Below are positions 1-13,008 of a stretch of 64,000 nucleotides of DNA, in pieces. The DNA is from Nectonema munidae (taxonomy: Eukaryota > Nematomorpha > Nectonematoida > Nectonematidae). The stretch's first letter is position 1. Each line of letters starts with the position of its first letter. Both the position numbers and the translations under genes were made by a program. The notes beneath the pieces were generated by a model. It did not search any database and was not told where the DNA came from. It worked only from the letters and a program-made list of their open reading frames with translations. The DNA lies in assembly GCA_030549495.1 (NCBI GenBank), contig JAUIRK010000154.1, positions 124,001 to 188,000 of the forward strand, in the 5' to 3' direction.

Positions 1-1212
1 CTTATTACATGAGTAAAAGATTTTGAATCAATAAAATTACTTTGAAGTTTAATTATACTTTTTTTATAAATCGGCAGATGGCCTAAAGGTGGGAGTGTAG
101 GGTGGCGGTTTAGATGGTCGGTGTTCGATTTCCGAAGTTTTTGAATCTTTCAAAACTTCTGTCTTGACAACTTTTTCATGAAAGGTATCAATTTTCAAGC
201 GGAGCTCTTTCATGAAAAATTTGCCTATACCCCTGTGCTAGAATGTGCATTTTATTTTCCAATACAATAAACGAAATGCAAATTAGAATCACAGAGATAT
301 ACTTAAGCCTTGGTTTATACTAGAACTCTGCATTAGGACCGGGCACACCCGAAAAACTTTACCTGCATTTGGCCGCGTCAGTAAATAAAAATTACACGGG
401 TACCCACTGGATTAATTTTTCGCCTGCATAGCCTGAGAAATAAGTGAAAAGTAGCACTGCCTGTTAAATATTGAAAGAGTGCAGTGGGGGGCACCCCTCC
501 CTCACACACTAGTCCATTTGGACCATCGATTTTTTTCGATCTGCATTGCATATGATTGAAAAAAATAGAAGGGACTTCAGTTCGCCCATATCCATGCCCA
601 AAACAACAAAAACATTAAAAAAAGTTCGAAAATTGGTGTAGTTCAAGACATTTCGTTCCTATTTTTGGCCATTTCGTACACAAATGTTAAAAAATGGATA
701 CTAAACGTCTTAGGTAGGATATTTCCTGTACCGAATTTAGTGTATGTATATTAAAATCACAGAAATGTCGATGAAGCAGTAAAAAAGTAAATCCTTCACT
801 AAAAATTTTTTTAGAGGGGGGATAGAAAAGTACCGAATATTTATACGTGTAAAATTAATTATATTATTTCATATTTTTTGGGTAAACGAAAAACTGAGCT
901 CACAAAAATTGAACAACTGTCAATTGTGCACACAAAACATTAATTTTATTTTTTTTTCTGAATAATTTTGATAAGTTTTAAGGAAAATTAGTTTTAATTT
1001 ACTATAATTCACTTACTAAATCTTCTTATTTATATTTAATATAGGCCTAACTAAATGTTCTCAAATATCAGAAACAAGAGAAGAATCACTCTATAGTTTA
1101 TAAGACCATAGATAATAATTTTAAAAACAAAATATGATGGTCTTGTTTATTTTCACACACCCTCCCCTCTCTAAACAAAAAGTATTTTTAAGCATTTTTT
1201 ATTTTTAGGACT

Positions 1213-1320
1213 CAGGGGCGTGTGTAAGATTAGTTAGATTCTGTATCTAGCCTACTTTCTTTATAGTTCAATACAATTGGCGCAATTGTGACTTTTCGAT
1301 GAAAATACTCAACGGTATAC
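1213..1320 (+). repeat. tRNA-like SINE, internally deleted copy
   Basis: Starts CAGGGGCGTGTGTAAGAT and ends ATACTCAACGGTATAC. It shares both ends and the block around TAGTTCAATACAATTGGCGC with the copies at 9953 and 19754, but lacks the B-box segment, so it is a deleted member. Confidence 0.55.
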
Positions 1321-2038
1321 ATATTTTTTTAATCAAGTCATTAAAAAATATCCTTAATCATGTTGTGCGTAAAAGGTATTTTGTATTAATACTTGGAATC
1401 ATCGTTTCTACTCGATCATCAGCACTAAATGAGCCATCTGCTAAAGACCGCTTTCGGATATTCAAGTATCTAAACAAATATACAGTATCCCTTGATTTCC
1501 AAGTCTGCGCAAACGCATACCAATTTAAAATCATTGTGGGCAGTAACCAGGCCAGCGTATTTTACGTCAGAGAGACATACAAAATGCAGTGATGGCCTAA
1601 GAGAGATATTTTTGCATATGCTGATTATCTCAGAAAATGAATTCATGTCCAATTTAATTTATTTTTAACTTTGATTCAACATCACCCTTAGCAATAAAAT
1701 CGCTCCAAAGTTTTAGTTTACATTGAATTGAAATGCATTCCTTTTATCTTTAACTTTAAAAAATCTTACCTGAGTAGTACCTTGCATTACAGATTAACTT
1801 CATTTAAATAAGCAAATGCATCGGAAAGATATGTCATTTTTTCTATCCACCACTGCTCTTTTAATTGGGCTGAAAAGGATGTTCGGATAGAAAAAACAAC
1901 TCTTTATCAAAATTTTACTGACCCCAAAAAAAACTGCTACGGAACCCTTTGGTAGCGCCGAACCAAGCTAAACATCAAATTCGATATATAATCTTAGATA
2001 ACACATTCATGTAAAAATGAGATAAATGTTGAAAAAGC

Positions 2039-2240
2039 CAAAATTCAATTATTGAAACGTAAAAAAGAGTGTTCTCATCTATGTCGTCTTTAAGTTTGAA
2101 AGTACCAAAAATCGAAATCATAACGAACTTCAATATTTTTCGTAGTTTAGTATTTTTTTGTATAAAATTTGGAATCGTAATTTTTTTTACAAAAAAAGCA
2201 ATTTATCGTACCGTAATTCGAAACGTATCGTATGCCACCA
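2039..2240 (+). repeat. Dispersed repeat family A, copy 1
   Basis: Contains ATTGAAACGTAAAAAAG, CTATGTCGTCTTTAAG and AATCGAAATCATAACGAACT, and ends with GAAACGTATCGTATGCCACC. The same ordered blocks recur at 3785-4040. The terminal block recurs inverted at 32683-32720. No protein is recognisable; it may be a MITE or UTR-like fragment. Confidence 0.5.
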
Positions 2241-2290
2241 CTGGCGGATCCAGAGGGGGGGGCACCTGGGCCTAGTCTTAATTATTTAAT
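2239..2290 (+). repeat. Single end of a hAT-type element (CACTGGCGGATCCAG)
   Basis: The sequence CACTGGCGGATCCAGAGG followed by a G run resembles the terminal repeat of the element at 14107-14534. I find no matching right end, so this is probably a fragment. Confidence 0.3.
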
Positions 2291-2292
2291 TA

Positions 2293-2421
<129 letters not shown>

Positions 2422-3441
2422 TTAAGCAATTATACTTATTATTATAGAATTAAAGTTTTTTTCAAAATTTAATCGTTAGCTTTGAATTTCAAATAAGTAT
2501 CTTTCTTTCTTTCGACTTTTGTAATAAAAGCATAACTTTGTTCTAACCCAAAGAAACGTAACCCAATTCACGGATCACAAAAAACGTGTTCAATTAAAGA
2601 ATTTCAAAAAAGAAACTGTCATTATTAGCTTTGTAAAAAAAAATTTCAGGCAAATATTAGTCAAAAATAATCGTATTATACTTCAAATTGTAACGAAAAC
2701 AATTATTGAATAATGCGAAAAAATGTTTTTTTCAGTTTTTTATTAAAGGATAAAATTTAGAACCTCCAATGAGTTGATTCTAATTTGTTTATATTTTTAT
2801 GTCCGGAGTCACTTATTTGATTTTTCATATACCTTTGTCAAAAAATCAAATTATAATGTTAAAAGACCTAGTGATTTGAAAAAACAAAATATATAAAAAA
2901 TATTTGAATCAGTAGTATAAGGATTTGAAAGCGTAATAAACAAACATATTTTATTTTTGAAAAAGAAAAGACACGTTTAAAGATTTTTTCGTATAAAAAC
3001 AAAATTAATCAAAAAGTTAATGATTGTAAAATAGAGTGTAAACATAAATCCATAAAAATATAATAAAAGTATTTATTTAAAATAAAAGTAAATATTTACA
3101 CCTTTTCTCCTTCGTCATCTACCAAAATGTCGATAAAAACAATTTGGAAAATCATTCAAAAAAATTGAAAACAAAACAATTTTCGTTTTAAACATATAAC
3201 TATTTTTTTTATAAATTTGCTAACCAAAATATTCAACAAGTAAAAGTTAAAATAATATTTATATTAATCAAATCAATAAAAACAACAGATGCAGCTATTC
3301 CGATTTTCATTTGATTTTAATAAAGAATTATAGCATAATCGTCAATATTAGAAGTAACAAAATAAATAGAAATATATTATTGCAGGCCACTTAAGGAAGA
3401 ATAATAAGAGAAGGTGACGGAGCTGGTAACTTCTAGAAAGA

Positions 3442-3640
3442 CTATTGTTGATGCCTTTTACTTAGTATGCGAAATATTTCTGAAAACATGTGTTTACACT
3501 CACTCATCTCCTTCTCAATGTCGGAAAAGCGTTCTTGCTTCATCACAACCAAAAGTTCTTCTTCAATGGATTTGGGATCAGAGGTTAGGATGTATTTTGC
3601 GGAACAGGGATGTGAATATTCGTGCATTGTTTGAAAGGAT
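3442..3640 (-). CDS. CDR2-like protein, terminal exon with stop codon
   Basis: A textbook acceptor (CAATTTTTTCAG) opens this exon. One base completes the lysine codon left by the previous exon. The frame then runs through SFQTMHEYSHPCSAKYILTS, an acidic helix, and ends with SECKHMFSEIFRILSKRHQQ and a TAG at 3442-3444. The end matches the C-terminal CDR2 pattern (EYKALFKEIFSCIKKTKQE), which in that family lies just before the C-terminus. Coding density and phase both support it. With the four other exons it defines a minus-strand gene of at least 18 kb. A 3' UTR must extend leftward, but I see no convincing poly(A) signal to place its end. Confidence 0.65.
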
Positions 3641-3784
3641 CTGAAAAAATTGAAAATTGTTGAGAATAGAATAAGCAAATAAAATGAGCCAGTAACATTT
3701 GGTTAAATTGTGGCACAAAACTTAAACAACATTTAAGGTGCTTACAAATGGTAGGAACCATGACTTATAGATAAAGTTTATTCA

Positions 3785-4040
3785 AAATTAAGTATTGTAA
3801 CGTAAAAAAGTATGCTCTCAACTATGTCGTCTAACTTCACTCTTTTTTCACTTAAAACGTATTCCAGAGCGGAAAGAGTTCTACTTGGTAAATTTATTGG
3901 AATAAAAAAAGGCACCAAGATCGAAATCGTAGCGAACTTCGAAATTTATCCAAAATTAGTTTTTTTCTCACATTTTTTTTTACAAAAAAAAACGATTGCT
4001 CAAATTTCGAAACGTAACGTATGAAACCACTTCATATATG
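3785..4040 (+). repeat. Dispersed repeat family A, copy 2
   Basis: Shares TAACGTAAAAAAG, CTATGTCGTCTAA, ATCGAAATCGTAGCGAACTT and TTTCGAAACGTAACGTATG with copy 1, in the same order and spacing class. It lies in the intron between the last two exons of the CDR2-like gene. Confidence 0.5.
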
Positions 4041-4298
4041 CAAAAAATATAAAAAGAATGCGGGAGTGAAACTTTCTGCCACCAAAATGAGCATATATTG
4101 AAAAATGAACTATACAGATCTTTTATCTATGGAAGTAGTTTCAGATTCATCTACTATCTTTGAATTTCAGAGTTTTTATTAAAGAAATAAATCAGTTACA
4201 AAAATCAAGGAATGTATATAAAAGATTTTCATTAATAAGAGAAATAATATTGTTTTACTGATGAAAGCATATTCCCTTTGAGATTAATTAAATTTTAC

Positions 4299-4434
4299 TT
4301 TGATAGGGAGAGGAGAGAATCGTATTGTGCATTCATTGACTTTAAAACCGCAACACAACTGTCCAAATTTTCATTCTTATCTTGTAAGCAAAATATTTCG
4401 TTTCGCAATTCTTCGATTTCTCTGGATTTCGCTT
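4299..4434 (-). CDS. CDR2-like coiled-coil protein, penultimate exon
   Basis: The proposed acceptor is ACATTTTCTAG, and two bases complete the phase-1 codon of the previous exon. The frame encodes a clear coiled coil (REIEELRNEIFCLQDKNENL) and then MNAQYDSLLSL. The latter resembles the QYSALKVKYEELL region of CDR2. The donor AAA|GTAAAA leaves two bases, exactly matched by the single base needed at the start of the last exon. The open frame runs further upstream (to about 4585) and could belong to a longer exon, so the 5' boundary is the less certain end. Confidence 0.6.
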
Positions 4435-4730
4435 CTAGAAAATGTTTTAAATTTGAGTTACATGAACATTGGACAAAATTTTTCTTTTTCAGCATTATAG
4501 AGCACATGTCCATTTGAGAGATTGCCTTAAATCTTTTTTGGTGATTTGGTGGGGGACAGTGCCTGCCGACTTTCATACAAAACACTAATGTGAATTTTAT
4601 TTTTTATGCAATCACCTTAGATTTCGCCTCTCAATTTTTCAAATTACTTTCGAGATTTTCTATTCTCATCCATTTTCAACTTAAAATTAAAATGAAGGCT
4701 GGGGATTCGGACATTCACTTATTAAAAGGG

Positions 4731-4885
4731 ATAGGGGAGTCAGAGTCGGAAACTAAAAAAATTTAGGAGCCGGAAGCGGAGTCCGTTTTTCAAGTATTAA
4801 AAAATAATATAGGTTAATTTTTAATAAAAAAATAGTATAATTTTGGCGCACATATGGAGTGACCTTTTTTTGGGTAGAGTAAAGG
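4731..4885 (+). repeat. Dispersed repeat family B (GAGTCGGA), copy 1
   Basis: Carries GGGGAGTCAGAGTCGGA, AAATTTAGGAGCCGGA and CATATGGAGTGACCT. Related copies with the same motifs are at 19557-19665 and 36388-36541. No coding capacity is recognisable. Confidence 0.5.
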
Positions 4886-5089
4886 AATTTCAAATAAAAT
4901 AAATCAATAAGTAAATCATAATGAAAATCGGAGCAAGAGGAGAATAAACATCTCGGTTCAAGGATCGTAAGCAGACTCCTTTGCACAGCCCAAAGCATCA
5001 TTTGCATAATACGACACTCTACGAATCCAGTTAGGGACGAATTAGTTCGTAAAGATGGGGCATGCCTGTACAAAGAATCAAGTATTATA

Positions 5090-8000
5090 CAGTACTTTAT
5101 GTATAGTGACTTTGGTAAATATATACAGATTAAGTATGAATACTGGACAAACGATTACTCTGAATAAATTAAAAAACATTCCTGTTTTACCAGGAAAAAT
5201 CATTGCCACAAAAATTTCATCTAAGTTAAAAGGAACTAAAGGCTAGAAGATATCATGTATTTTATATAGATATTTTTATTAACAAATGGCGTATGAAGAA
5301 CTGATCAATTTTGCTTCCTTGGCTCAAAACTATTCTTGGTCTATGCGTATTAAAAGTCTAATTACTAAATGCTCCCATCTATATCGTCGTTTCTCGAAAA
5401 TGAAACATCATTCTTCTTTAAAAATCAGAAAACTTCTTTACTTTGCCTTTATATATCTTCGTTTAAAGGCACTCTGACATCGTCTGGAACTATTCTTGTT
5501 TCACCTTTGTGAACAAGCTAAATAATATACAAGCTACCTTTTCTCATTTTAACGTTTTTGAAATTTGTCTTCTTTCTCAATGTATCTTTTTCTATAAATA
5601 CTTCCGTTTATTTTTCTTGTTACTTTTTTTTTGAATACCTCAATTCATGACAATTATACTCGGCACCGCTCGAATATCCATTTTTTAATTGCAATTCTTT
5701 ATCTTACTTCCCTAAAATTGTTTTAACACATATAAAGTAATAAATGAGCTTTTATCTTTTCTGGATTTTGCAAATCTATCTAAATACAAAAAATCTGCCT
5801 TCATAGCAATTCTCAGCCTTTCCCATCTGCCATCCATTTCTTCTAAAGCGTTTGCTGTTCAATCGTCACATTAACATTTTTCAAGAACACCTTTTGTATG
5901 TGCAATAATTCCCATATTAACTCCTTTTCCAATTTTACTTTCTCCTCTATCCAATCCTTTTTTGCGCATCATTTTTGTGCTTTTCTTTCTTATTTTTTCC
6001 ATTGTTACATTCGTCTTCTTCACATTCGTTTCTCATTCCTATCCCTATCTCGTTGACTACCCGTATTCATTTAAACGATGACATGCCATGCTAATTAACC
6101 TTGTTCATTCCTTTTGACCTTAAGCTGGTGCTCGCTCGCCTTCTTTGCTTTCGCCAGCTGCCGAATCTACACAACGGATAAAATTATTGCAATTACTTTG
6201 TTACTTTCTTCCCTTTTCTTACCAGTATATTTCATTTCATTTATTCGGTCTATAGAGTTTCCTAATTTATAGGTGGCGTTAATATTTTGTTAACTTTATT
6301 TTTTATGGTGTCACATTTGATTTAAAAACAAAAAAACTTTTAACTCTATTTAATGAAAAAATTGTAGAAAATTTTTCCCAATTTTTTATTTCATTGATCA
6401 AGACATGCATTTTTGTAAAATTACCAATAATTTAAAACTTATATCAAAAAAAGTATCACTATAAAAAATTTAGTTGGTGAAATTTAGGAAATTTTCATTT
6501 TTGTTTGAATTTTGGTCATATATTTAATTAACTGAGAAAAGCAGAGTTAAAAATTGAATGGAGTAAAAAGCCCAATTGTGCCATGGCAAGTTAAAAGTGA
6601 AACCCTTAAAACTTAATTTTTTTTAAAAGTGTCATAGACCTTTTTTGGCTAAGCCAATGTTATTTACTGTGTAGAATACGAATCTAAAATTTATTTTCAA
6701 AAAAAATCACGTTTAAATCTCATTTGAATAATACTTAAAAATAATCCGACTGTGAAGGTTATTTCATACAAGTGGCTTTTTGACCTTTTGAATATCCTGC
6801 AAAAAATATAAAAAAAATAATACAGTTGGCTATAAATCTCAAGTATTACTTTTACTATCTTTTATTATATATACACATTTATATGATTTCTCTCCGTGAA
6901 TTTTTCTTTGTGTATATTGAAGAAGTGATATAAAATTATTCGGAGGCAAATTAACCCCTGTAATATTGAAGATTGAATGGCATACTATGATAGTTTAAAT
7001 TTAAGACTAGTTTAGAATGATTTATTTTTTTATTCTATCCACTTTTTGTGTTTTATATTTCGCCAAAAATAAAAAAGAAATCAGTATACAAGTTACTTTA
7101 ATAAAAATTGTTTGAAAAATTTCTTTACATTGCCTCCTTTGTTGTTATTTTACAACTAAATATATTTAAAATATATTATTATTATATTAGAATATTAAAT
7201 TGGATATTGAAATAATAGTTATCGTTTGATATCTTTCGGTAAAAGTCTGTTCCAAAAAACTTTCTAAACGACTTTGCAATCTACACGCTAAACTGCCTTT
7301 CACCTGATCCTGTGAAGCCACTTTACTGAAACTTCAAAAACGGATAAATACACACCTCTCTTCTCCGCATCTACTTCTTACTCCATAGTCAAAAAATTTA
7401 CTTCTTTTCCCGATATCCATTTTTGCTTATCCCCAATATTAAGCTCGTAACTGGGACGCCATAACAGGAGGGGGTAAAAAAGACTTTGTAATTTATCACG
7501 AACGCGCAGGATGATTTTTTTTAGAATTACCAAGTTTTTATATACCTTTCTTCTGAACTTATTATTCAAAAAATAGTTAATATTTGTCAAGTGACTTAAA
7601 TATAAAATAGGAAAAAAGGTATACGATTTGAAAAACGCTGTTTTACAGAGTGATAATTATTGAGAGAAGGACATTTAATGAAAATAACCACGCAAAAAGA
7701 AGGCTATACGTATTATGAGTGGAAATGCAGGGAAGTGGTGCTGAGAAATTTGCAAGTGGGATAACTACCAGGGAGAAAATTTCCATTGCTTTAACTTGAA
7801 CATTTTTCTTTACTAATTTTGAAAAGCTTGACTGTAATATTGCATATAAAAAATTTGAAACTTTTATCGAATATTTATATCATTTACAAAAGTTAGAAAT
7901 AAAATGTCTTTTTTTGATGCTAAGATGGAAGGTAAAGGCAAATTGTGAGTTTTCATCTTGAAAGTAGAAAATTGCGCTACTTGTATCGAACTATATGAAA

Positions 8001-8320
8001 AGAAGGCGTGATGCTTGATCCAACATGAGACCTGGAAGTATGGAAGCCAAGTGTATCTAAGCAACCGTTGTCACCCTTCCTTCGGTGGTAATCTACGTAT
8101 TTCATTAAGATACTAAGCTTTTTTATTTGAAACTTTTACTCTTTTAATTATAAAATTTTCTGCTAAACCTCTTTTTCTGGACTATATTCTTAAGGCCATA
8201 TTTTTCGAAGTTTTATCTCTGAATTATAATGTTAGATAGAGGAATCTTGTCGTTAGAAATGAAATGAATATTCCATTTCAAACTTTTGTGAGTGGTATAA
8301 ATTTTCAATAAATTTATTAA
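5090..8320. other. Intronic A+T-rich DNA without recognised features
   Basis: Within the intron between the exons at 4.4 and 8.7 kb. From 5480 to 6240 the plus strand is markedly pyrimidine-rich, which may mark an old minus-strand relic, but I recognise no protein. The rest is A+T-rich with short open frames only. Confidence 0.5.
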
Positions 8321-8451
8321 CCCATTTAAGGCCAAGCAAAGCAGACGATATCTAAAAAAAACGCAGACGATTTATATTCAAAGTCATTGAAAAAAGCAGA
8401 CGAAGATGAAATTACTTATGTTCCAAAATAGGAACATTGGCCGTAAATGGG
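8321..8451. mobile_element. piggyBac-like MITE (131 bp)
   Basis: Flanked on both sides by TTAA (8317-8320 and 8452-8455), the piggyBac-superfamily target duplication. It begins CCCATTTAAGGCCAA and ends TTGGCCGTAAATGGG, so the 15-bp ends are inverted repeats with only two mismatches. Two AGCAGACGA motifs lie inside. It is too short to code for anything, so it must be non-autonomous. It lies in the intron just downstream of the exon at 8665-8855. Confidence 0.8.
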
Positions 8452-8664
8452 TTAATAGAGTTAAAAATTTTTTATATGCAATATTGCAGTAAAGTTTTTC
8501 AAAATCTGCAAAGAAAAATGTTCAGGTTTCAGGTTAACGCATTGGGAATTTTTTCCATGACAGTTATGCCACAATGGAAATTATTGGACTAATGATTTTT
8601 AACTGCAAATTTTTCGGTCACGTAGGGGGAAGTATAAAAATAGTGGAAATAAAAGGATGCATAC

Positions 8665-8855
8665 GATTTAATTGTTTTAGTTCGCGAATATGGTGTTTGC
8701 TCGTGGAAATATCGTTTGTGCCAGAATTAACATCGATTTCACTCAAGGAAAGACTTCTCTCTTCAAAAGATTTCTTTTCATTTTTACTTCCAACATCTTC
8801 AACATAGAAAGTAGAAGACAATTTACTTTGAGCATCATCAAGCAAACTCTTATGA
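8665..8855 (-). CDS. CDR2-like protein, hydrophilic linker exon
   Basis: The acceptor TTTTATTTTAG precedes a single base that completes the phase-2 codon left by the exon at 15555-15703. The reading frame begins HKSLLDDAQSKLSSTF and continues as a Ser/Glu/Lys-rich linker to HHIRELKQLNR, with donor AAATC|GTATGC in phase 1. A shorter version ending at 8788 (GAA|GTAAAA) would leave the same phase, so the 3' boundary is not certain. SLLDD recalls the SLLEE motif in the C-terminal half of CDR2, but the linker itself is not recognisable. The exon is supported mainly by the uninterrupted hydrophilic frame in A+T-rich DNA and by phase agreement with its neighbours. Confidence 0.5.
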
Positions 8856-9469
8856 CTAAAATAAAACAATATAATGAACAAAAAATTCCATTTAGTTCAA
8901 ATAACATGATTGACAACCCAAGTCCCAGACTATGCCTTTGAACATTACACATTAAGTATGTTTATTTATGATTTCACTTAGTAATGTATTGTAAATTGTA
9001 TGCTTTTTTTGGTCCAAGGACATAACGGCCTCAAGACAATTCGGTCTCTTGAGAAGTTCAATAGTATTCAATCAAAAGAAAATCGTTTGCTACAATACAC
9101 AGCATTGATGATAGTGATAAATCGTTTTCAACTTATTTTTCAAAGTATACCACAAAAAAGAATGTAAAGATTTTTATCGGAAGATTTATATTTATAAATA
9201 ATTTGTAGATTAAGAGATAACTATTGAGTTTAAATTTATACTTCTAGCACCCTGATGAAGCCAGTTAAAAAAAGTGGTGTTGATACAAAAAAGAGAAAGA
9301 CAAGGGAGAAATTATTTAACAAAGGAGGATAAATAGATCAGTCTTGATGAAACAACTACTAACTAAGTGAAACAATTGTCCAATTAAAGAGATTTAACTG
9401 TAAGCGATTCGTTAATTTTAACTCCTTGAAATATTAAACATGCAGAATAAAATATCCCAAAACAAGCTG

Positions 9470-11190
9470 TGAACAAAGTGAAGTTAAAAGATGTTGGACT
9501 ATGGCGAAGCAAACTTAGCAATGGCACACGGATCTGGCTGGTACACCAATATGTGTCTGTGGTCCAAAATCGAAATTCTAATTTTGGTGAAGTAAGCCGC
9601 CAAGGTGTGTCATTCAAAGGACAATGAAGAAATCTAACACGCAAATGGGTTTTCGAACTCCAAATGGCGAAATCGTGGATGCTGTTTCTTTCTAAAAAAA
9701 AGCTCTTTGCTGATTTTGTTACAAGGTGCTTTACGACAGAAATAATTCAAAATTTAAATTTGAAGATGGAATCAGCATATGGTTGAAACTGAATACTAGA
9801 ACACCCGTTCAGAAATCAAATGCACTTCACGTTCGTAATCTTCTAAGAATCCACCTGAGAAACAAGTTTGCTATTTCTTATGTCTCCTAAGAAATTTTGC
9901 GAAAAACGTACTAGCAAGCGAAAGAAGATAAGCAATTTTTTATGGTATTCGACACAGGGGCGTGAGTAGGGTGGGTTAGATGTTGGATTCGAAAATTCAA
10001 GGTCTTGGGTTCAATTCCGCATCAGCCTGCTTTTCATATAGTTCGATACAAGCTGCGCAAGTGTGCCTTTTTGATGAAAACACTCCACGGTACATTTACC
10101 TTTGCTCCTGATGTATCACATGAGGGTCAAAAGAGCCAAGTTCTTGGCTATGCCTGTTTCAAATGAGTAAAAGTGAAGGCTGTGTAACAATTTGTCTATT
10201 TCATTGAAACAAAAGGTAAAACTGTGAAGAATATTTCAACAATGATTTTGGAAAAATTGGATAGAGACGAAATTGTAGAGGGCAATCATATGATAATGAC
10301 AGGGTGATAAGCTGGCGTACATACTAGTGTTCATAAACGCATCAAGGAAATTAACCAAAAAGTTCAATTTGTAACTTGTACAAATCACTCGATGTAATTG
10401 TGTGATGCTTATGCAGCTTCTGTTTCTGTGAATTCTGTTACATTTACTGTTACTTTTTTTGGATGCGTGGAACGTTTGTTTATACTTTTTTCTTCGTCAA
10501 TACATCGTTGGGATGTTCTCATTTCAGTCACGTGGAGTGCGAGGAGAAAAACTGAAAGTGCTAATAAATATTTCGCAAGAATCTTAAGTGGCCTTGAAAA
10601 GTTAACTGGCGAAGAAATATGATGCAAAAATGAGGACATTAGAAACATTTCCAGTTGAAAGCAGGAAAAAGCTAGTGAATACTGAAGTTAAATATGTCAA
10701 AGAAATTTGTAATGACAGGGAGAGTCAACATAGATTCAAAAAGAAAAAATAGATGATGAATTCTCATAAAACAATGAATTAAGGAGATAAATGCTTTCTT
10801 TGCTGGATAGAGCAATCGAAAAAATAACTGAGATTTAAACATTTACATGAAATTGCTGAGAAATGCGAGTTCGTTACTCCGTTGAATCTTTTGGATGATA
10901 AATATGAGTTTCAAATGAATGAACATCATCACAACGGCATGGATAAAGAAAAATGCTTTAGAATTTTATTGCTATTGGTGCTATTCAAGGCAGAATATAG
11001 ACGAGGAAAACGGGTCTTTAGAAACTCACTATTCAAAAATAATAATAATACTGCGAATTTTTCTCATGATTCATGTTAGTGTTGCGACCTGTGAGATAGG
11101 TTTTTTGAAACTAAAAGGGATCACGCATTAGTTGACCACCTTGAGGTTGAGAAATCTTGCCATGCTGTCTATTATATAAATCATAGTTTC
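9470..11190 (+). pseudogene. Degenerate hAT transposase, ZMYM1/DUF4371-like
   Basis: Conceptual translation in shifting frames gives successive pieces of a ZMYM1-like hAT protein. These are DVGLWRSKLSNGTR and RKWVFELQMAKSWM (TTF-type zinc-finger region, about 9481-9700), WLKLNTRTPVQKSNALH (about 9780), and MILEKLDRDEIVEGN and NQKVQFVTCTNHS (about 10240-10395). They continue with ASVSVNSVTFTVTFFGCVER and FSSSIHRWDVL (about 10415-10520), then VSVATCEIGFLKLKG with LRNLAMLS (hAT dimerisation region, about 11070-11170). Stops and frameshifts occur throughout. A SINE copy sits inside it at 9953-10103. It is an old transposon copy in a host-gene intron, on the opposite strand to that gene. Termini were not identified. 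Confidence 0.7.
9953..10103 (+). repeat. tRNA-like SINE, fullest copy
   Basis: Starts CAGGGGCGTGAGTAGGGTGG (A-box-like) and carries GGTTCAATTCC at 10008-10018, a good match to a pol III B box. It then has TAGTTCGATACAAG and AAACACTCCACGGTAC. The same order of blocks occurs at 19754-19902 and, deleted, at 1213-1320. It interrupts the ZMYM1-like relic, so it is a mobile repeat rather than a tRNA gene. No cloverleaf is evident. Confidence 0.65.
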
Positions 11191-11651
11191 CATTTTATAA
11201 ACAAATATAGTCTTTTTCCTCTCTTTTTTAAGATAAAGATATTTATACCTTCCTCTTTAGTTATGAGGGAGGACAGACTTTTGTTCTACCAAATATTCTC
11301 TTTATGTTAAACATTTTTTAAGTATATATACGTTCATAAATTCTACTTAAGCTGCCTATAAAAAAGCCAATATTCTTCTTAAAAATTTAAACGCATGAAT
11401 ATATTTGTTCTTCGGTAAATACTTGTGAAGCAAAGAGCGCAGGTCCTTAAAACAATATTGGGTGGGGATATGCTGACATTTTACGCTGTTCTGTATTGAC
11501 TTCTGCTCAATGAACTTTGAATTGAATTGAATCTTACTTTCAAAGTTTAAGTATGTGAAAGTCGTGCTATGTTGGCCCACAAAATAGCTACTATTGTAAT
11601 ATTGTTCCTTTGTTTCCATATTTGTCGCATATACGTATTAAAACTCTAAGA

Positions 11652-12326
11652 CAGTGGTTCCCAACTTTTTTTAGTTTGCGGCACCCTTGGCGAGCCTTTT
11701 AAAAATTCCTGGCACCCTTAGATGAAAAACTTATTTAAAATTTCCATAGTTTTTTTATTATAATTTTTTTATTTCTACATCTGCATTGAAGCAACAATAC
11801 CTTATGCAAAGATGATATAAAAAAATTTATACTGATCCTGCTATCACAGAAAATATAATAATACAAATATGTAATGTTAAGTTTTAAAGTAGTTGGACAA
11901 TTTATTCAAGTAATTACAGTATAACACTATGATATACGACATAACACACAAATAACAAATAGACCAGAGTGAATCATACGTGTGTACTTAGTGTGAAACT
12001 TGCGATTGATGCTTAGAACACAAACTCTTGATATTAGGTCTTATTGTTGATAATGCCACACGCATATCGTCCTCAAGTGAAAGAAGTCTATTTCTTTGTT
12101 TTGATTTTATTATAGCCATGGCAGAAAATGCCTGCTCACACAGATACCATGTGGAAAAAGGCAAAAGTAGAGAAATAGCATGAAATTAATCTCTTTCAGA
12201 GTGAAATTAAATCTATTTTTTAAAAAAAGTTTTTTAATATTTTTTTGAGGGTGAAATTAGTACAATTTTTACCCTGAATTTTGGCGGCACCCTTTAGTGA
12301 CGCGGCACACCGGTTGGGAATCACTG
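11652..12326. mobile_element. Internally deleted hAT element, 675 bp
   Basis: The ends are CAGTGGTTCCCAAC and, inverted, CAGTGATTCCCAAC. The flanks are CTCTAAGA (11644-11651) and CTATAAGA (12327-12334), an 8-bp target duplication with one change. The ends continue with GGCACCC/GGCACACC motifs common in animal hAT elements. A remnant of transposase remains inside (see 11988-12190), so this is a deletion derivative of an autonomous element rather than a pure MITE. Confidence 0.85.
11988..12190 (-). pseudogene. hAT transposase C-terminal remnant
   Basis: The minus strand reads PFSTWYLCEQAFSAMAIIKS, then KQRNRLLSLEDDMRVALS, then TIRPNIKSL, ending in TAA at 11988-11990. This is the hAT C-terminal dimerisation signature (YLCExxFSxM...KxRNRL...D.R.aLS...P.I..L), as in ZBED5/SCAND3-like proteins. 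Only this 3' end of the gene survives within the element at 11652-12326. Confidence 0.75.
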
Positions 12327-13008
12327 CTATAAGAGGAACAACATGTTGTCTTCATTTTGTGGTGGGCGCAGAAAGAAAGCAGCAAAGTCACGAGCTGTGC
12401 CATGCGGCATATTCTCTAACTACGCTACTGCAAGAATGGGATTATCATAAAGTTAAAAATGCTTTAAAAATAATTTGACAGAAATATGATTAAGTTAGGT
12501 AAAAAAGTAGGTTTTCAAAACAATTTTTTCAAAATACAAACTACTTAAATGTGACAGAGAACTTTATTTATAATGACAAAATTTTCATGTCTTTATGAAT
12601 AAGCATTTAATAAGAATTGTCGTAGTATATAATCTCCATTTTTTGTTTAATTTATATTTAAATGCCAAATTTTCTGACAGACATACTAAAAAAGCACATC
12701 TTAGCTTATTGTATATGAGATGAGTTAAACAAAAAGTATCCAAGAAAAAGTCCACGATAAAAAGTGTGGTCTTCATTTTTGGTAGGAAGTAATTACAAAA
12801 AACAATGATTTGAGAGTCTTTCTAAAAATAGTGTTCGACGAATTTTATCCAAAGTTAGCTATGATACTCCTTATCTACTTACAAGTTTTTTCTGCTTCAC
12901 AACGCTTTAGAGGATTTAGCATTCACTAAAAAGGCAAAAAAGTGTGAGTATTTTAAGAATCAAAAAATATTCATTACTGATTTTAATGCGTAGGTCACCT
13001 TAGTGACC

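Noticed and set aside
9990-10020. A tRNA gene at the GGTTCAATTCC box
   Set aside because: No acceptor or anticodon stem pairs, and the sequence recurs as a dispersed repeat, so it is a SINE promoter instead.
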